Positions 62,573 to 64,000 of a stretch of 64,000 bases of DNA are shown piece by piece. Below the pieces are notes generated by a model that had not been told where the DNA came from, ran no database searches, and saw only the letters and a program-made list of their open reading frames with translations. Every line of letters starts with the position of its first letter. Position 1 is the first letter of the stretch. This DNA is from Kitasatospora terrestris (GTDB lineage: Bacteria; Actinomycetota; Actinomycetes; Streptomycetales; Streptomycetaceae): NCBI RefSeq assembly GCF_039542905.1, contig NZ_BAABIS010000001.1, positions 1 to 64,000 on the forward strand. The letters run 5' to 3'. The translations under genes and the position numbers were made by a program.

Positions 62573-62920
62573 TCAGCGGTGACCCAGCACGTTGACCACC
62601 CGTCCGCTGGGGTCACGGACGAAGAACCGCCTCACGCCCCACTCCTCGTCCTGCAAGGGGTGAATGATCTCCGCACCGTTCGCCCGCATGACCGCATAAG
62701 CCGCATCCACGTCGTCCACCTCAACACTCATGTCGGGAGCGACGGGCGCAGTCTCGTCGCTGGTCATGACGCTGATCTGCGCTGCCGGGCTGGACGGGGA
62801 CGCGAGCGTCATGATCCAACCGTGGTTCATGACCTCCTCGAAGCCCAGCAGGCCGTAGAACTCCCGGCTCTCCTGCGTAGCCTCCGACTGGATGTTGGGC
62901 ACGACACGACGAACGGCCAT
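62573..62920 (-). CDS. VOC-family (glyoxalase/bleomycin resistance-like) protein
   Basis: 115 aa from ATG 62920 with GGAG upstream; longer readings to 63097 run through repeat sequence. Single VOC half: VVPNIQSEATQESREFYGLL, then WIMTLASP, DMSVEVDDVDAAYAVMRANG and FFVRDPSGRVVNVLGHR (metal-ligand-type Glu replaced by Val/Asn context). Metal use and substrate are unclear. Confidence 0.8.
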   Translation of the reverse strand: MAVRRVVPNIQSEATQESREFYGLLGFEEVMNHGWIMTLASPSSPAAQISVMTSDETAPVAPDMSVEVDDVDAAYAVMRANGAEIIHPLQDEEWGVRRFFVRDPSGRVVNVLGHR

Positions 62921-62979
62921 CGACGACTCCACACAAGAAGGAAGGTGTTCCTGTCTCCCCAGGAGTACTACGACACGCT

Positions 62980-63005
62980 GGCCCGTCTCAACGAAGTTTG
63001 ATCGC
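62980..63005. repeat. 26-bp direct repeat, left
   Basis: GGCCCGTCTCAACGAAGTTTG and following ATCGC. Matches 63716-63741 at 24 of 26 bases in the same orientation. Confidence 0.7.
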
Positions 63006-63141
63006 TCCCATCGAAGTTCGACTGGCTCTGGCGACGCCGGCCTGGTGAAGCGGACGATGCCTGCCGTGTGCCCCGGTGGACGGGACGGCGATCCCATACG
63101 CCAGGATCATGCTCTCTGTTCACCACGTTCGAGGAAGCCCT

Positions 63142-63708
63142 GTGATCGTCCGCTTGAAGCCGCTGCCCGCTGAACTGCTCAAGAGCATGGTCACCCTGGC
63201 TAATACCGAATGGGACCAAGCAGGAATAGGGGCGTTCCTCCAGGAGCGCGGGTGGGAGGAGTCGGCCTGGCAAGGCTTCAACACGGACTCCGGCCACCAA
63301 CTCGTGGCGGCAGACCCTGACTGGACACACGGCGGTCAGTCCCGCTTCTTCCTGCCCTTCTGTATTGCCGACGGGAGCGAGGACGCGGACGCGGGACCGC
63401 TTGGTGACGAGTGCGAGCTGGAGGGTTGGGAGGTCGTGGAAGACGGCTTCGACGACGTCTGGCATCAGGCATGCGCGACGGTGGTCGATGAGCTCGGAGT
63501 CGCCGACGTCACCGTCATGACCGAAGGGCACTCCAGGCGAATGGCTGCCTGGCGGGTCGGAACCGTCGCACTGGTCGTGGGGCAGAGCGAGGAGTTCACC
63601 TCCTACGGCGAACTGGACATGATCGCGATCTGGCTCGTTGCCCACCCGACCAGCGCCGACTGGCCGGACCCGCCCGCCTTCTACAGCTGGCTACTGGGCG
63701 AGGGCTGA
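63142..63708 (+). CDS. Hypothetical protein
   Basis: 188 aa from GTG 63142, with GAGGAAG upstream; the frame is open to 63076. Acidic and Trp-rich: ANTEWDQAGIGAFLQERGWE, SGHQLVAADPDWTHGG, DVWHQACATVVDELGV, WRVGTVALVVGQSEEFTSYG. It resembles streptomycete DUF6301-type proteins, tentatively. It lies exactly between the two 26-bp direct repeats. Confidence 0.65.
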   Translation: MIVRLKPLPAELLKSMVTLANTEWDQAGIGAFLQERGWEESAWQGFNTDSGHQLVAADPDWTHGGQSRFFLPFCIADGSEDADAGPLGDECELEGWEVVEDGFDDVWHQACATVVDELGVADVTVMTEGHSRRMAAWRVGTVALVVGQSEEFTSYGELDMIAIWLVAHPTSADWPDPPAFYSWLLGEG

Positions 63709-63715
63709 AGCCCCC

Positions 63716-63741
63716 GGCCTGTCTCAACGAAGTTTGACCGC
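63716..63741. repeat. 26-bp direct repeat, right
   Basis: Second copy, starting eight bases after the stop of the 63142 gene. Confidence 0.7.
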
Positions 63742-64000
63742 CCCCCATGATCTTGGCTCACTTCGAGGCGATCTCGCGGGTGGTTGGACTCGCACGGGTG
63801 TACGGCGATGAGGCTCTGTCGGCTTTCGACCTGGCCCTCCCGGGCCAGCGAACGATGGCCAACTGCCGACTGCGGCGCCGTGATCGTCCGCGCCGCCCAC
63901 CGACCACGCGCCACGTGCTCAATGCGGTGCGGCGACAGAACCATACGCACAGCGCCGACGTTCCCCTCCAACTGACTCGCCCAGCTCTTGCGACAGGAGC
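63742..64000. other. Window end, no gene
   Basis: Open frames on both strands, none natural. Confidence 0.35.

Noticed and set aside
1..64000. tRNA or rRNA genes
   Set aside because: No rRNA-like sequence and no cloverleaf with a TTCRA-type loop was noticed; a tRNAscan run would be decisive.

Overview
The window is high-GC actinobacterial DNA. It looks like Streptomycetaceae (Streptomyces or Kitasatospora): codons end in G/C, GTG starts are common, several genes have leaderless-type starts, and the content includes a SCO0854-type RING protein, secreted lectins, an Rpf-like cell-wall enzyme and many DDE insertion sequences. It reads as accessory, plastic DNA and no housekeeping gene was seen. 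A dense cluster of short palindromes fills the first ~215 bases, and a two-gene operon resembling the tap-tpg telomere replication pair lies at 10984-13379. Together they suggest the end or subterminal arm of a linear replicon; this is an inference.

Layout. 1-1300: telomere-like palindromes, a 140-bp MITE-like element and no gene. 1467-3952: two secreted ricin-B lectins, the second frameshifted at a C5 run. 4373-10874: orphan accessory genes (SUKH, alpha/beta hydrolase, TPR protein, ParB-like-motif protein, a truncated DUF402 gene, a duplicated unknown gene). 10984-13379: tpg-like and tap-like genes. 15043-18663: a defence-like patch (Abi_C protein; EACC1 partner; caspase plus membrane effector split by a frameshift). 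18974-37974: two identical IS copies in inverted orientation flank a 16-kb block with a 2513-aa RHS/HINT polymorphic toxin, its putative immunity gene and a divergent 1326-aa LamG surface protein. 38500-42824: two secreted cell-wall enzymes sharing an identical 669-bp FG-GAP-like module, a tiny secreted peptide and a LuxR-type regulator. 43073-46738: a decayed zinc-ribbon gene with a 'SSRVE' repeat, hit by IS-B and then IS-A. 47041-52908: the RING/TerD protein and a secreted tripeptidyl-aminopeptidase-like hydrolase. 53030-60446: gene relics, a second copy of the 10200 gene, and an IS pile-up (two IS3 copies, IS-A, IS-C) inside one small membrane-protein gene that can be rebuilt exactly. 60688-63708: a plasmid-type DNA-binding-like protein, hypothetical genes and a glyoxalase-like protein.

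How it fits together. The recognisable themes are end maintenance (tap/tpg-like pair), conflict (RHS toxin and immunity, EACC1-caspase, Abi_C, SUKH) and surface or secreted proteins (ricin lectins, LamG, Rpf-like, NlpC-like, SlpD-like). Repeated IS insertion has broken about a dozen genes. Recurrent repeats (identical IS pairs, the 10200/54137 duplication, the FG-GAP duplication) show recent recombination. IS names used here (IS-A to IS-E) are local labels, not database names.
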